From NCBI GenBank assembly GCA_900539775.1, contig UQDL01000003.1, positions 163,116 through 227,115 on the forward strand: DNA of 64,000 nucleotides. Direction: 5' to 3'. The DNA is from an uncultured Anaerotruncus sp. (GTDB taxonomy: Bacteria; Bacillota; Clostridia; Oscillospirales; Acutalibacteraceae). Each line of letters begins with the position of its first letter. The first letter of the stretch is position 1. Made by a program: the position numbers and the translations under genes. The notes under the pieces are model-generated. The model saw nothing but the letters and a program-made list of their open reading frames with translations, searched no databases and was not told where the DNA came from. Positions 8,299 through 17,334 of the stretch are shown in pieces.

Positions 8299-9276
8299 CT
8301 ATCTGCCTGCCGCTTTTCTCAGCGAATAGCAGATTTTAGTTATAAGCAATGCCGAATTGGCATTTTTATTTGCCGCCTGCTCAAGCTCTTGCACGGTATT
8401 ATAAAGTGCAAAAAGCTTTTGCTTTGAAAATTCACCTTTAAGAATATCAACGGCATTATCAAGCCCCGAAAGCCTTTCTCCGCCTGCAACGGCATCACGC
8501 AATACTGTTTCAAGCATTTCCAAAACCGCAGCGGTATCCTGCCTATTGCCGGTAAGCGGAGCAAGTGCCTTGAGCAAATCATATTCATTGTTTGATGCAA
8601 GCATTTTTGCAATATCATCAACAAGCTTTGTAAGCCTTTGAAGTGCGCCGCCTGCAATGCTTTCATGTGCTTTGCCGATATTTCCGCCGAGTGCGGCAAC
8701 GGCATTATAAGCATCATTATAATCTGTGTTTTCATCAATGCCGGTAATATATTCGGCACCGAGTTTTGGCGAAACGCCCTCAACGGAAATAACCACAGCC
8801 CTTGAGAGCACTGTTTCAAGCAAAGCCGAACGATTTTGCGCCGTTAAAATAAAAACGGCATAAGAAGGCGGCTCTTCCAATATTTTAAGTAACGCATTTT
8901 GCGCATTTTCATTCATGCAATGCGCATTTCCAAGAATATAAACTTTGTAGTTTGCCTCATTGGGAGTAATATAAACATCCGAAATAATATCTCTGATTTT
9001 ATCAATATGAAATGAATTTATTCCGCCGGGAGCACTGTATTCATAAATATCCGGATGCAACTGTTTTATTGCCTTTACACATTGACTGCAAACGCCGCAG
9101 GGATGCTCCCCTTCAGAGCGGCACACGAGTGCCTCGGCAATATCCCTTGCCAGAGTGCGCTTACCGAGCCCGGCTTCACCCTCAAGCACAATGGCGTGCG
9201 GAAGCCTGCCGGATTCATAAAGATTTGAAATTTGCTGCTTTGCTTTTTCATTTCCTACAAAATTATTAAACAACAT
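8299..9276 (-). CDS. holB: DNA polymerase III subunit delta'
   Basis: This 325-residue AAA+ clamp-loader subunit has a P-loop GEAGLGKRT near residues 36-44, a zinc-binding cysteine set in CGVCSQC together with an upstream cysteine (about 53-68), Walker B and a sensor region around LLKILEEPP, and LSRAVV in place of the usual SRC motif. It helps load the beta clamp at the replication fork. It lies between darA and ricT in one transcription unit. The start is the ATG at 9276 (MLFNNFVGNEKAK), matching the usual N-terminus of the family. Confidence 0.93.
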   Translation of the reverse strand: MLFNNFVGNEKAKQQISNLYESGRLPHAIVLEGEAGLGKRTLARDIAEALVCRSEGEHPCGVCSQCVKAIKQLHPDIYEYSAPGGINSFHIDKIRDIISDVYITPNEANYKVYILGNAHCMNENAQNALLKILEEPPSYAVFILTAQNRSALLETVLSRAVVISVEGVSPKLGAEYITGIDENTDYNDAYNAVAALGGNIGKAHESIAGGALQRLTKLVDDIAKMLASNNEYDLLKALAPLTGNRQDTAAVLEMLETVLRDAVAGGERLSGLDNAVDILKGEFSKQKLFALYNTVQELEQAANKNANSALLITKICYSLRKAAGR

Positions 9277-9285
9277 AAGCTCTGA

Positions 9286-9609
9286 TTAAAACTTTTTAAA
9301 TTCCTCAACATCAATAACAAATGCCACGCCGCCGTATTCTTCAACATCTATCGGTTGCTGAAGCAAGGTGCCCTGAAGCGTGCTTTTAACGCCGTGCTGG
9401 CGAACAACTCTTTTTGTTACGGCGCCCTGAAGCACATCAAAAACTTCATCTACCTTAGCATCATCAACACCGATAAAAAGGCAGGTGTGGCCGCCCTCAA
9501 GAAATTGCCCTGTGGTGGACACTCTTGTGGCGCTGAAACGAGCCTCGCTCAATTTATCAAGCACATTTTCCGTGTCTTTATTAGATACGATAGTTATTAT
9601 CAGTTTCAT
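9286..9609 (-). CDS. darA: Cyclic di-AMP receptor DarA (PstA) family
   Basis: A 107-residue PII-like protein. The start MKLIITIV at 9609 gives the family's usual length of about 109 residues; the open frame extends 17 codons further from a TTG with no ribosome site. Conserved features are the RVSTTGQFLEGGHTCLFIGV stretch, which in DarA/PstA forms the c-di-AMP pocket and flexible loop. DarA binds c-di-AMP in the cytoplasm; its downstream partner is not settled. It is first in the darA-holB-ricT unit and has its own promoter at 9701-9729. Confidence 0.92.
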   Translation of the reverse strand: MKLIITIVSNKDTENVLDKLSEARFSATRVSTTGQFLEGGHTCLFIGVDDAKVDEVFDVLQGAVTKRVVRQHGVKSTLQGTLLQQPIDVEEYGGVAFVIDVEEFKKF

Positions 9610-9700
9610 AACCGATTCATAGCCTTTCCCCCGCAAATTCAACTTTTTCGCTGCGGGCAAGCGAAATAAAAAGGAAGATCATTAAATATCTGCACCTTTA

Positions 9701-9729
9701 ATTATAGCTTAACGGGAAGAAATTTGTAA
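9701..9729 (-). promoter_or_regulatory. Promoter of the darA-holB-ricT unit
   Basis: On the minus strand TTACAA (9729-9724) and TATAAT (9706-9701) are separated by 17 bp, about 95 bases before the darA start. The leader is unusually A/T-rich upstream, with AATTTGTAA present twice and TTTACAAAT once. Confidence 0.6.
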
Positions 9730-9835
9730 GTTTTTTCCATATGTTTTAAAACAAAATTTACAAATAGGATAAAAAGATATTCCAATTTGTAAAAAGTGTA
9801 AAGAAAAACTTTATTTTTCGCATTTATTCGGCAAA

Positions 9836-10675
9836 TTACAAGCTGCTTTCCGTAACAAGTGCTGTTTTCACCGCCACGCAAGCTGCGAACAAACCTGTAA
9901 AAAGAAAAGAAAGGCAAGAAAAATCCGCTTTTGCCAACGGCAAACCGGCAGCAAGAGCAACAATTCTCGGAACCGCAAGCTCAACGGCAAGTGAAGCATA
10001 CACCAACCCCGATGCCACAACAGCAGGCAAAACAGACTTTTCTTTATCTTCTCCGAGAGCAAAAAGCATAAAGAAAACAATTGCCGCAATTAAGGCGGCA
10101 TATTTCAAAAAGGTTTCCTCTGCAAAAAAAACATCATCATAAACGGTAAGAAGCGAAAGCATGCCGGAAAGTGCCCACATAACGGGCGAAATATACAAAA
10201 ACCAAAGGCTGCTCATTTTGTAGCGGGCAGTTTTAAACGATATTCCGAGAACAAAGAAAAACACAGCCGAAAGCAGGGCAAAAACCGCAGTGAATATCAT
10301 GGGAACAAATCTGTTTGCAACAAGATGCCGGGTTGCCGAAGCATATTCAAAGCACAAAATGCATCGATAAACAAAATCATAAAACATTCCCGCACCGGCC
10401 AAAACACACAAGGCAAAAATTGCCTTGCCGCCCTTGCGATTTGCAGACGGAAACGGTTTGCAGCCGACAACAGCAAATGAAAACAGAATTACAGAAGCGG
10501 CAAGAAACACATAAAAAGCCGACACCGTGCCGGATGCCGATTTAACAATGTGTGCAGTTTCAAAATCAGTATATTTAAAAACCTGCACACAGCGCAGAGC
10601 CAAAGCGGCAATTGAAATTGCAATGCCAAACGCAAGGCAAACTGCACCGTATACGGAAAAATTGCTTTTTTTCAT
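9836..10675 (-). CDS. Polytopic membrane protein of unknown function
   Basis: A 279-residue protein with about eight hydrophobic helices spread evenly along its length and little soluble sequence. I do not recognise the family. Its ATG overlaps the stop of the citrate synthase gene by one base (TAATG), so it is translated from the citrate synthase mRNA. No transport or catalytic motif is visible. A role in metabolite transport would be a guess; the coupling to citrate synthase is the only functional hint. Confidence 0.6.
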   Translation of the reverse strand: MKKSNFSVYGAVCLAFGIAISIAALALRCVQVFKYTDFETAHIVKSASGTVSAFYVFLAASVILFSFAVVGCKPFPSANRKGGKAIFALCVLAGAGMFYDFVYRCILCFEYASATRHLVANRFVPMIFTAVFALLSAVFFFVLGISFKTARYKMSSLWFLYISPVMWALSGMLSLLTVYDDVFFAEETFLKYAALIAAIVFFMLFALGEDKEKSVLPAVVASGLVYASLAVELAVPRIVALAAGLPLAKADFSCLSFLFTGLFAACVAVKTALVTESSL

Positions 10676-12042
10676 TATCTTTTATCCAGCGGAGTATAAG
10701 TTCTTTTCTTAGAAACGCTCTTATATGCCGGGCGAATAATACGCTTATTTGAAGTGAGTTCTTCAAGCCTGTGAGCACACCAGCCTACTATTCTTGCGCT
10801 TGCAAAGAGCGGTGTAAACAAATCATCCGGAATGCCAAGAACTTTATAGCAAAGGCCTGAATACAAATCAACATTTGCGCACACTTCTTTATCATCGCCC
10901 TTGATTTCATGCAAAAGTTCAGGCGTTACGGCCTCAACATTTTCAAGGGTTTTAAATTCCTTTTCAAAGCCCGAACGATAAGCAAGCTCTCTTGCGCTGT
11001 TTTTAAGAATAACGGCACGGGGATCCGAAATTGTGTAAACTGCATGGCCCATACCGTAAATGAGCCCTAATCCGTCGCCTGCTTCCTTGTTTAAAATCTT
11101 AACAAGATAATCCTTTACCTGCGATTTATCTGTTGGATCGGCAACATTTGCAATAATTTCATTCATCATTGCAGTGGTTTTAACATTTGCACCGCCGTGA
11201 CGAGGCCCTTTGAGCGAGCCAACGCCTGCCGCAATTGCAGAATATGTATCCGTGCCGCTTGAGGTAAGCACTCTTGTGGCGAAGGTGGAGTTATTTCCGC
11301 CGCCGTGATCGGCGTGAAGCATAAGCATAATATCAAGCAACTTTGCCTCATCATCGGTATAAACCTTATCGCTTCTTGTTTGCCTAAGAATATATTCAGC
11401 GGTTGAAAGCCCTCTCTTAATTGGATGCAAATACATTGATTTGCCGTAAAAAGCTCTTCTTTTTACCTGATAGGCCGCAGTCATTATAGACGGGAATTGG
11501 GCAACAAGCTGCAAGCTTTGGCGCAAAACATTTTGCACGGAAATATCATCCGGGTTTTCATCATAAGAATAAAGGCCGAGAATGCAACGTGCAAGCTTAT
11601 TCATAATATCCTTAGAAGGATTTTTAATTATCATATCTTCAATGAAATCATCCGGCAGAAAGCGGCAAACATCAATAACCTCGCAAATGGAATCAAGCTG
11701 GCTTGCGGTAGGCAAATCGCCGAAAAGCAAAAGCCAAACAACCTCTTCAAAGCCGAATCTGTTTTCCGTCACGCAATTGGCAACAATGTCGTTAATATCG
11801 TAACCTCTGTAAGAAAGCTTACCGTCCTTAGCAATTTTTTCACCGTCTGAAATATAATAGCCTTCAACGGAGCAAATGCGTGTGAGCCCTGCCATAACGC
11901 CGGTGCCATCCTCATTTCTGAGGCCTCGCTTAACATGATATCTTTCAAAATCCTGGGGCTTGATAGAGTTATTTTTTTCAAGCTCGCCGCATAATCTTGA
12001 AATGGCATCCATGGATATGGGGGAAATATATTTTGATGACAT
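10675..12042 (-). CDS. gltA: Citrate synthase
   Basis: The 455-residue enzyme condenses oxaloacetate and acetyl-CoA to citrate in the cytoplasm. Catalytic histidines lie in the HADHGGGNNST segment and in GMGHAVYTISDPRA; the LSYRGYDINDIV motif and the C-terminal catalytic region are intact. The length and the N-terminal extension before LTRICSVEGYYI are typical of clostridial citrate synthases. No aconitase or isocitrate dehydrogenase gene is nearby, so it may serve a partial oxidative branch for glutamate synthesis. It is the first gene of a two-gene unit with the membrane protein at 9836-10675. The upstream region is very A/T-rich with several possible -10 hexamers. Confidence 0.95.
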   Translation of the reverse strand: MSSKYISPISMDAISRLCGELEKNNSIKPQDFERYHVKRGLRNEDGTGVMAGLTRICSVEGYYISDGEKIAKDGKLSYRGYDINDIVANCVTENRFGFEEVVWLLLFGDLPTASQLDSICEVIDVCRFLPDDFIEDMIIKNPSKDIMNKLARCILGLYSYDENPDDISVQNVLRQSLQLVAQFPSIMTAAYQVKRRAFYGKSMYLHPIKRGLSTAEYILRQTRSDKVYTDDEAKLLDIMLMLHADHGGGNNSTFATRVLTSSGTDTYSAIAAGVGSLKGPRHGGANVKTTAMMNEIIANVADPTDKSQVKDYLVKILNKEAGDGLGLIYGMGHAVYTISDPRAVILKNSARELAYRSGFEKEFKTLENVEAVTPELLHEIKGDDKEVCANVDLYSGLCYKVLGIPDDLFTPLFASARIVGWCAHRLEELTSNKRIIRPAYKSVSKKRTYTPLDKR

Positions 12043-12140
12043 AGTTTATCAACCCTTTAGTTAGTTTTATCCTAATATAATTATAATTAAATCAAAGTAT
12101 ATTATACTATATATCCTCACATCAAGTCAAGGAGCGCAAT

Positions 12141-12215
12141 ATGAAAATTCACGCTGCAAAAGTGCATATTTATGTGCGAATTTTCCAAATTTGCACGCTC
12201 ACGGCAGGCATATAA
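12141..12215 (+). CDS. Possible 24-residue leader peptide
   Basis: ATG at 12141 follows an ideal ribosome site (AAGGAG, 12129-12134, spacing 6) and runs 24 codons to TAA (12213-12215). A hairpin GTGCGAATTT/AAATTTGCAC (one wobble) lies inside the frame at about 12174-12196. Nothing in the peptide is recognisable. It could be a leader for the 49-residue ORF downstream or chance; the strong ribosome site is the only support. Confidence 0.3.
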   Translation: MKIHAAKVHIYVRIFQICTLTAGI

Positions 12216-12262
12216 CACAGCTTGCAAAAGCACATTAAAACAAGAAAGGCAATTGATGCAAA

Positions 12263-12412
12263 ATGAAAAAAGCGGCAATTATTTTTTTGATTTTATTTAT
12301 TCTGACGCTTGCCGTGCCCGTTGCTGCCGCAATAGGCACAGAGGGCAGCAGCACAAATGAGCTTGTTACAATTTTTTCCAACGAAACGAGCAGTTTGAAA
12401 GAAGGCAGTTAA
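12263..12412 (+). CDS. Possible small secreted peptide (49 aa)
   Basis: ATG at 12263 opens a 49-codon frame with a classical signal peptide: MKK, a hydrophobic core of about 16 residues, then PVAAA, followed by a polar mature part of about 26 residues rich in Ser, Thr, Glu and Asn. Its stop codon (12410-12412) abuts the 3' end of the convergent gerC-like gene without overlap. The ribosome site is weak (AAAGG, 13 bases away). It could be a secreted peptide gene or the N-terminal remnant of a longer secreted protein, for example a sporulation protein truncated in this lineage. No homolog is recognised. Confidence 0.4.
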   Translation: MKKAAIIFLILFILTLAVPVAAAIGTEGSSTNELVTIFSNETSSLKEGS

Positions 12413-13534
12413 TCACTTGCCGTTTGAATTTTCGTTCATTTTTTTAAGACGCCCTGAGCACTCAATCTCAAGTTTTGCGTTGTTCAAACAACCATCCCAT
12501 TCATTGCTTAGCCGTGCATAGGCGGCAGGATCGTATTTTGCCAAATTTTCGCCTATTCTAAGGCAATCGCTGCCTTGCTGCGTACAGGAATAAAACGCTT
12601 TTTCGCAATTGCGCTTTACTGCCTTTTCAACTTCCGATACAACTTCATCAAGTTCCGCTTTGGAAAATGATTTTTTTGCCCCGTTCTCAGCTTCTTCAAG
12701 TGAAAAAAACAGCTTTGCATCGGCCTTAAACACAACTGTTTCACCTTGTGCATAAGCTTTGGTTTTCACCGATGCCGTTATTATATGAACCCCTATTCTG
12801 CCATATTTTTCACTTTCAAAATCCATATATCCGGATTTAATTCTGTTTTTCAGAAAAAGCAATCCGGATATTTCATCATTTTTTAAAACACCCACAAGCC
12901 GGTTTTCCGAAAAAATAGCAATTCCGCTTGTTTTTGAGCCGTTGTCATCGGCAGATATAACAGGCAGGCATATATCGGATGTTTTATCATTATAAAGATT
13001 AAGCATTTCATTGGCAGTTACATGGAGCGAAAAGCCCGAACTTTGCCCGTTTTTTATAAGCTCTGCAACAAATTGAGCAGGCACAAGCGCATCGCACTGA
13101 TCGCATTCAAGCAGTTGCGCCGCTTTGCCTGAAGAAATACATACGGCAACATCGGGGCGAGAATTCTCACTGCGTGTTAAATAATCAAAGCAGTGTGACA
13201 AATCATTTTCGGCAACATCCATTCCGAAAACAAGCAATTTGTTTTGGCCGAAAAATAAATTTTTGGACAAACTTTCCGAAACGGTTGCAGCTGCAGATGA
13301 AATATTTTGACCGCCGGCAGATGTGTTTAAAGTTATATTTCCGGAAAGTGCATCCGTGCCGTTTCCCCCGTTAACAAGATTGAGCGTTTGCACCGTAAGG
13401 CAAATGCCATGTGAATCACTGTCTATTCCAAGCCCTTCAACAACGCTTAAATCCTTTAGATTTTTTCTTGATGAACAGCTGCTTAAAGCAAGGCACACAA
13501 TAAGCAGCGCCGCAATTACTTTAATGCCCTTCAA
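12413..13534 (-). CDS. gerAC: Ger(x)C family spore germination lipoprotein
   Basis: The 373-residue product is the C subunit of a germinant receptor. A signal peptide with lipobox ALSSC places the lipidated cysteine near residue 17, and the mature protein starts with the family-typical KNLKDLSVVEGLGID. The start is taken as TTG at 13534, because AAGGAGAG lies five bases upstream and the signal peptide then has a normal length; the open frame begins 26 codons earlier. It overlaps the gerB-type gene by 14 bases. C subunits sit on the outside of the inner spore membrane and are needed for germinant response. Confidence 0.9.
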   Translation of the reverse strand: MKGIKVIAALLIVCLALSSCSSRKNLKDLSVVEGLGIDSDSHGICLTVQTLNLVNGGNGTDALSGNITLNTSAGGQNISSAAATVSESLSKNLFFGQNKLLVFGMDVAENDLSHCFDYLTRSENSRPDVAVCISSGKAAQLLECDQCDALVPAQFVAELIKNGQSSGFSLHVTANEMLNLYNDKTSDICLPVISADDNGSKTSGIAIFSENRLVGVLKNDEISGLLFLKNRIKSGYMDFESEKYGRIGVHIITASVKTKAYAQGETVVFKADAKLFFSLEEAENGAKKSFSKAELDEVVSEVEKAVKRNCEKAFYSCTQQGSDCLRIGENLAKYDPAAYARLSNEWDGCLNNAKLEIECSGRLKKMNENSNGK

Positions 13535-14567
13535 ATAAACTCTCCTTTTTACCAAGCAGCAAATATCCTGCCGGCACAGCAATACCGAAAATTCCAAAAG
13601 GAATATACACAAGCCAATCGTTAACCAATGAATACAGCCTTGTATATAAAATCAAAGCCGTAAAACCGAGCATTGCAAGCCCGCAAATCAAGCATTTTTT
13701 TCGATTTTCGTTTTTCCCGAAGCACAGCGAAGAGCAATAGAGAAAAACGGATATTTTCAAAAACATTGCAAAAATCCATAGAGCGGTGAAAACAACTTCA
13801 ACACGCTCGCCGGTGCCGAGCTGAGCAAGCTGCGAAAGTTCAAAAAGAGGATATGACGAAACAGACGCCGTATCGCCCAAAACTCCGCAAGCAACAAGAG
13901 CAAGCAAAAGGCTGAGCAAAATCGGCAAGCCGATTGCAAAGCAAAACGGCCTGCCGATTTTTCCGTTTATCTTAGGCCGAAGGGCAAAAAGAAGCGGAAT
14001 TTCGCTTGTGCTGCACAAAGAATAAGCCGCATTGCTAAGCATTGCCCCAAAGCCATTTTGCATAAAAGGAAAAAGATTTATAGTTTCAAATTTATCGAAA
14101 GATGAAGCAACTATTCCAAACGTGCCGATAACGGTGAGTGCAAAAACAAGAGCCGAAAACCGGCAAAGCGACTCAATACCGAGAGCGGCGGCATACGTGC
14201 TTGCAGCAAGCATAAAAGCGGCAAGCACAAATGTGTGTGCTTCCTGATGAAGCTCGGCGGACGAAAAAAGCGCAAATTTAACAATTGAAAGAGCACCCGA
14301 AAATATATAAAAAGCCCCATACAGCGGCCGAAGCACCGGATTATCAAGCACATTTTTATGCCTGCTAAGCATTATTAAGGCAAGTGCAGTTACAGCCAAA
14401 GCACCGGCAACGGCAATTGCCGTGCTTAAAGCCAGATCAGCAGTGTATTTTGTGCCCAGCACGGAAGAACTTACGGTAAAGCCTATAAGCAGCCTGCTGA
14501 CAAATATTATATAAAACAGGCTGATCGGCGCTACGGCCTCATTTTTTGCGCTGTTTGCTTTCAACAT
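13521..14567 (-). CDS. gerAB: Spore germination permease (GerAB family)
   Basis: A 348-residue protein with about ten hydrophobic helices, of the endospore germination permease branch of the amino acid/polyamine transporter fold. It is the B subunit, which in Bacillus binds the germinant amino acid within the inner spore membrane. The start overlaps the gerA-type gene by 29 bases and the end overlaps the gerC-type gene, so the three subunits are translated from one mRNA. The ligand cannot be predicted from sequence. Confidence 0.9.
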   Translation of the reverse strand: MLKANSAKNEAVAPISLFYIIFVSRLLIGFTVSSSVLGTKYTADLALSTAIAVAGALAVTALALIMLSRHKNVLDNPVLRPLYGAFYIFSGALSIVKFALFSSAELHQEAHTFVLAAFMLAASTYAAALGIESLCRFSALVFALTVIGTFGIVASSFDKFETINLFPFMQNGFGAMLSNAAYSLCSTSEIPLLFALRPKINGKIGRPFCFAIGLPILLSLLLALVACGVLGDTASVSSYPLFELSQLAQLGTGERVEVVFTALWIFAMFLKISVFLYCSSLCFGKNENRKKCLICGLAMLGFTALILYTRLYSLVNDWLVYIPFGIFGIAVPAGYLLLGKKESLFEGH

Positions 14568-16008
14568 TCACACCCCTTAATTTCTGAATTGTTATATTTC
14601 TTTTAACCATTTTTATCCAGTTTTGGCGATAAAGAGTGTCGCCAACGCTGCTTTTGCTCAAAGGTGAAATCGGTGCTGAATAAGGCACGCCGTAAGGATT
14701 TACGGCCGTTATATTCACACAAAGTACGCACATTCCGAGCACAACGCCGTAAATTCCCGCGTAGCCGCCAAGCATAATAAAGCCTATGCGAAGAACTGCA
14801 ATGCTTTCGTAAAGAGGATAAATAACATATGAAGCAATAGCCGTTACAGCCACCACAACAAGCATCGGTGCGCCTACAAGACCCGCATTTACAACGGCAT
14901 CGCCTATAACAAGCGCACCGATTATTGAAACGGCATGCCCGATTGCACGGGGCAAGCGCAACCCGGCCTCTCTCATAATTTCATACAAAATCATTATCAT
15001 TACAGCCTCTTGCATCAGCGAAAACGGCGTTGTGATTTCTGCCGCCGCAATAGTATACATAAGCGATGTTGGCAGAAGTTCTTGATGAAAAGTGCCGACA
15101 GCCACATAAATTCCCGGTAATACTGCTGAAATAACAAACGAAAAATATTTCAGTAAACGATTCATGCTTGCATAAACCGGATGATTATTATAATCATCCA
15201 CTGTTGAAAACGCATCCGAAAAAAGATAAGGCACATACACGGCAAACGGAGAGCCGTCCACAAGCACGGCCACTCGCCCCTCATATAGCTTGGAGCAAAG
15301 CGTATCGGGCCTTTCCGTGTTTCCGTAAGCCGAAAAAAGCGATCCTACATCACTGCCAAGAAATGACGCAAGCTCGGCATAATCACAAATTCTGTTCACA
15401 TCCGCTGAATTTATTCTGCGTTCCACATCGGCAACAAGCGCTTCGCTTGCAATGCCCTTTATATAACAGATGGCAACTGAGGTTTGCACTTGCTTTCCTA
15501 CCTTTATTTGCTTCATTTTTAGTGCGGGAGTTTTAATGCGGCGGTGAAGCGTGGCTTTATTGTCGTTTAATGTTTCCGTGAAGCATTCCCTTGCGCCTTT
15601 TATATTTGATTCAGTTGCCGGATCATCAATTCCTCTTTTTTCAAAGCCCTGAATTCCAAGCACAAGGCATTTTGAAACACCATCAAAAAAAACAGCGGCA
15701 AAACCGGATGAAAGATAAAAATAAACATCTTCAAAATAATAAGAATCACTCATTTCAAGCGAATTAACAACACGCAGTTTAATCGTTTCATAAAGATCTG
15801 ACGGAGTTTCGCTGCAACCGCAAAAGGCAAGCAAAGGAGACATTATCATTTGAGAAAGCTGAAGTGAGTTTATCATTCCGTCAAGCACACAAACAAGGCA
15901 ATTTCTGTTTCCCACCACACATTCACGCAATAAAAAATCAGAGCAATCCTTATAATCACGCTGCAGCTTATTCTTATTGTCCGCAACGGAAGAATAAATT
16001 TTCTCCAC
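14539..16008 (-). CDS. gerAA: Spore germination protein, GerAA family
   Basis: The A subunit of the germinant receptor, 489 residues from GTG at 16008. It has a soluble N-terminal domain (1 to about 270) with the VLVDGSPFAVYVP motif at its end, followed by the membrane domain with PGIYVAVGTFHQELLPT and four to five helices, and a short cytoplasmic tail. GTG at 16008 is chosen because GGTGG lies four bases upstream; a TTG six codons earlier lacks a ribosome site. GerAA subunits assemble as pentameric ion channels that release cations when germinant is sensed. It leads the gerAA-gerAB-gerAC operon. No clear sigma-G promoter could be fixed; TGCATA occurs upstream without a matching -10. Confidence 0.92.
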   Translation of the reverse strand: MEKIYSSVADNKNKLQRDYKDCSDFLLRECVVGNRNCLVCVLDGMINSLQLSQMIMSPLLAFCGCSETPSDLYETIKLRVVNSLEMSDSYYFEDVYFYLSSGFAAVFFDGVSKCLVLGIQGFEKRGIDDPATESNIKGARECFTETLNDNKATLHRRIKTPALKMKQIKVGKQVQTSVAICYIKGIASEALVADVERRINSADVNRICDYAELASFLGSDVGSLFSAYGNTERPDTLCSKLYEGRVAVLVDGSPFAVYVPYLFSDAFSTVDDYNNHPVYASMNRLLKYFSFVISAVLPGIYVAVGTFHQELLPTSLMYTIAAAEITTPFSLMQEAVMIMILYEIMREAGLRLPRAIGHAVSIIGALVIGDAVVNAGLVGAPMLVVVAVTAIASYVIYPLYESIAVLRIGFIMLGGYAGIYGVVLGMCVLCVNITAVNPYGVPYSAPISPLSKSSVGDTLYRQNWIKMVKRNITIQKLRGVNVESKQRKK

Positions 16009-16142
16009 AAAACCACCGCTTTGCAAAAATATTTCTAAAATATTTTTTCAATAAAACGGCGGCTTATGCAAAAAATACTTAAAGAGATCAAAACAAATAT
16101 CGTCTTTTGTTTTATTTTTGTGCGTAAAACACAAGCACAGCC

Positions 16143-16190
16143 TGCTTATGCCTGATTTTCCGCAAAAGGCATAAGCAACACCATGTTGCT
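16143..16190 (+). promoter_or_regulatory. Two overlapping inverted repeats in the DUF421 leader
   Basis: TGCTTATGCC (16143-16152) pairs perfectly with GGCATAAGCA (16168-16177). AGCAAC (16174-16179) pairs with GTTGCT (16185-16190). The two hairpins share AGCA and cannot form together. They lie just upstream of the DUF421 gene; no T run follows, so translational or protein-binding roles are as likely as attenuation. Confidence 0.4.
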
Positions 16191-16218
16191 TGCAAACGTG
16201 AAAGGACACTGATGTTTA

Positions 16219-16899
16219 ATGAGCATAACTTTTATAAGGGCAATAATAATATATATAGCGGTTATTGTTTCACTGAGAATAATGGGAAAAAGGCAAATCG
16301 GCGAGCTGACGCCGCATGAACTTGTTATAACAATTCTTGTTTCGCAAGTTGCGATAATTCCTTTGCAGGACAACGGAATGCCGCTTGCCAACATGGTTGT
16401 TCCCATTTTAATCTTTGTTTCGCTTGAAATTGCGGTTTCCGCAATTTCCATGAAAAGCCTTGCCTTTCGCAACTTAATTCAAGGCAAACCGATATTCGTT
16501 ATAAGAAACGGCAAGCTTGACGAAAAGCAAATGAGGCGCCTGCGCCTTACAATAGACGATTTAACGGACGCAATCCGAGAAAAGGGCTTTTTTGATTTAT
16601 CCACCGTCAGAGATGCGGTGATAGAAACAAACGGAACCGTTTCAGTGCTTCAAAAATCTGAAGAGAGCCCTGTTACACCAAAACAACTTTCTCTTTCCGT
16701 TGAAGAGCAATCAACACCGGTGCCTATTGTTACGGACGGCAAGCCTGCCGAGGAATATTTCGGCAAAAACGAAATCAGTTTAAGCAAGATTGAGCAATTT
16801 GTAAAAAAAAGCGGTAAAGAGATGCCGCAAATAATGTTGCTTACGGCTGATTCGGCAGGTAACATATTTATTATTCCCAAGCGGGAGGAAACAAAATGA
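16219..16899 (+). CDS. DUF421 (YetF-like) membrane protein
   Basis: The 226-residue protein has three N-terminal membrane helices and the conserved MGKRQIGELTPHELV motif at residues 21-35, followed by a cytoplasmic alpha/beta domain beginning with the FRNLIQGKP and VIRNGKL segments. This matches the YetF/DUF421 family, known from spore-forming firmicutes but without a settled activity. The stop overlaps the start of the DUF4363 gene (ATGA), a pairing common in clostridia. GAAAGGA upstream is spaced somewhat far (13 bases). Confidence 0.88.
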   Translation: MSITFIRAIIIYIAVIVSLRIMGKRQIGELTPHELVITILVSQVAIIPLQDNGMPLANMVVPILIFVSLEIAVSAISMKSLAFRNLIQGKPIFVIRNGKLDEKQMRRLRLTIDDLTDAIREKGFFDLSTVRDAVIETNGTVSVLQKSEESPVTPKQLSLSVEEQSTPVPIVTDGKPAEEYFGKNEISLSKIEQFVKKSGKEMPQIMLLTADSAGNIFIIPKREETK

Positions 16900-17267
16900 A
16901 AAGGCTTTGGTTTTCGGCGATATTTATGATTGCGGCACTTTCTCTTTGCTTTGCGGAACAATTCTGCATAGCCAAAGATTGCCGCGAAATAATTGACGCA
17001 ATAGGCACGGCGGCAGAATGTGACGACGCAAACGAAAAGATCGAGCATTGCAAAGAAATAACGGATATGTGGAATGATTATTACAAAAAAGCATCATATA
17101 TCACGGATCATTCAGTGCTGCAAGGAGCAGATGTTTCAATGGGCACATTAAACAGCCTACCGCCCGATTCGGACTCTGAAAGCATAAACGAGCTTTTAGC
17201 AGAGGCAAAAAGTGAAACCGAACAAATTTATGAACATTCACGAATAAACCTGTCTAATATTTTATAA
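16896..17267 (+). CDS. DUF4363 family protein
   Basis: A 123-residue protein with an N-terminal hydrophobic helix or signal anchor and a helical remainder containing the MWNDYYKKASYITDH motif seen in DUF4363 proteins. It overlaps the DUF421 gene by four bases and is followed by a strong terminator, so the two form a closed operon. Probably membrane-anchored with its helical part outside. Function unknown. Confidence 0.8.
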   Translation: MKRLWFSAIFMIAALSLCFAEQFCIAKDCREIIDAIGTAAECDDANEKIEHCKEITDMWNDYYKKASYITDHSVLQGADVSMGTLNSLPPDSDSESINELLAEAKSETEQIYEHSRINLSNIL

Positions 17268-17283
17268 TGCATGAAAAAACAAA

Positions 17284-17330
17284 AAAGGCAGTTGCCGTCC
17301 GTTCGGACAGCAACCGCCTTTGCGTTTTTT
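17284..17330 (+). terminator. Terminator between DUF4363 and queT genes
   Basis: A long stem (AAAGGC, GTTGC and GTCC blocks pairing with their complements at 17305-17321, two small internal mismatches) with GTTC loop, followed by GCGTTTTTT. It lies 16 bases after the DUF4363 stop and just before the convergent queT stop, and probably serves both. Confidence 0.88.
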
Positions 17331-17334
17331 CATA

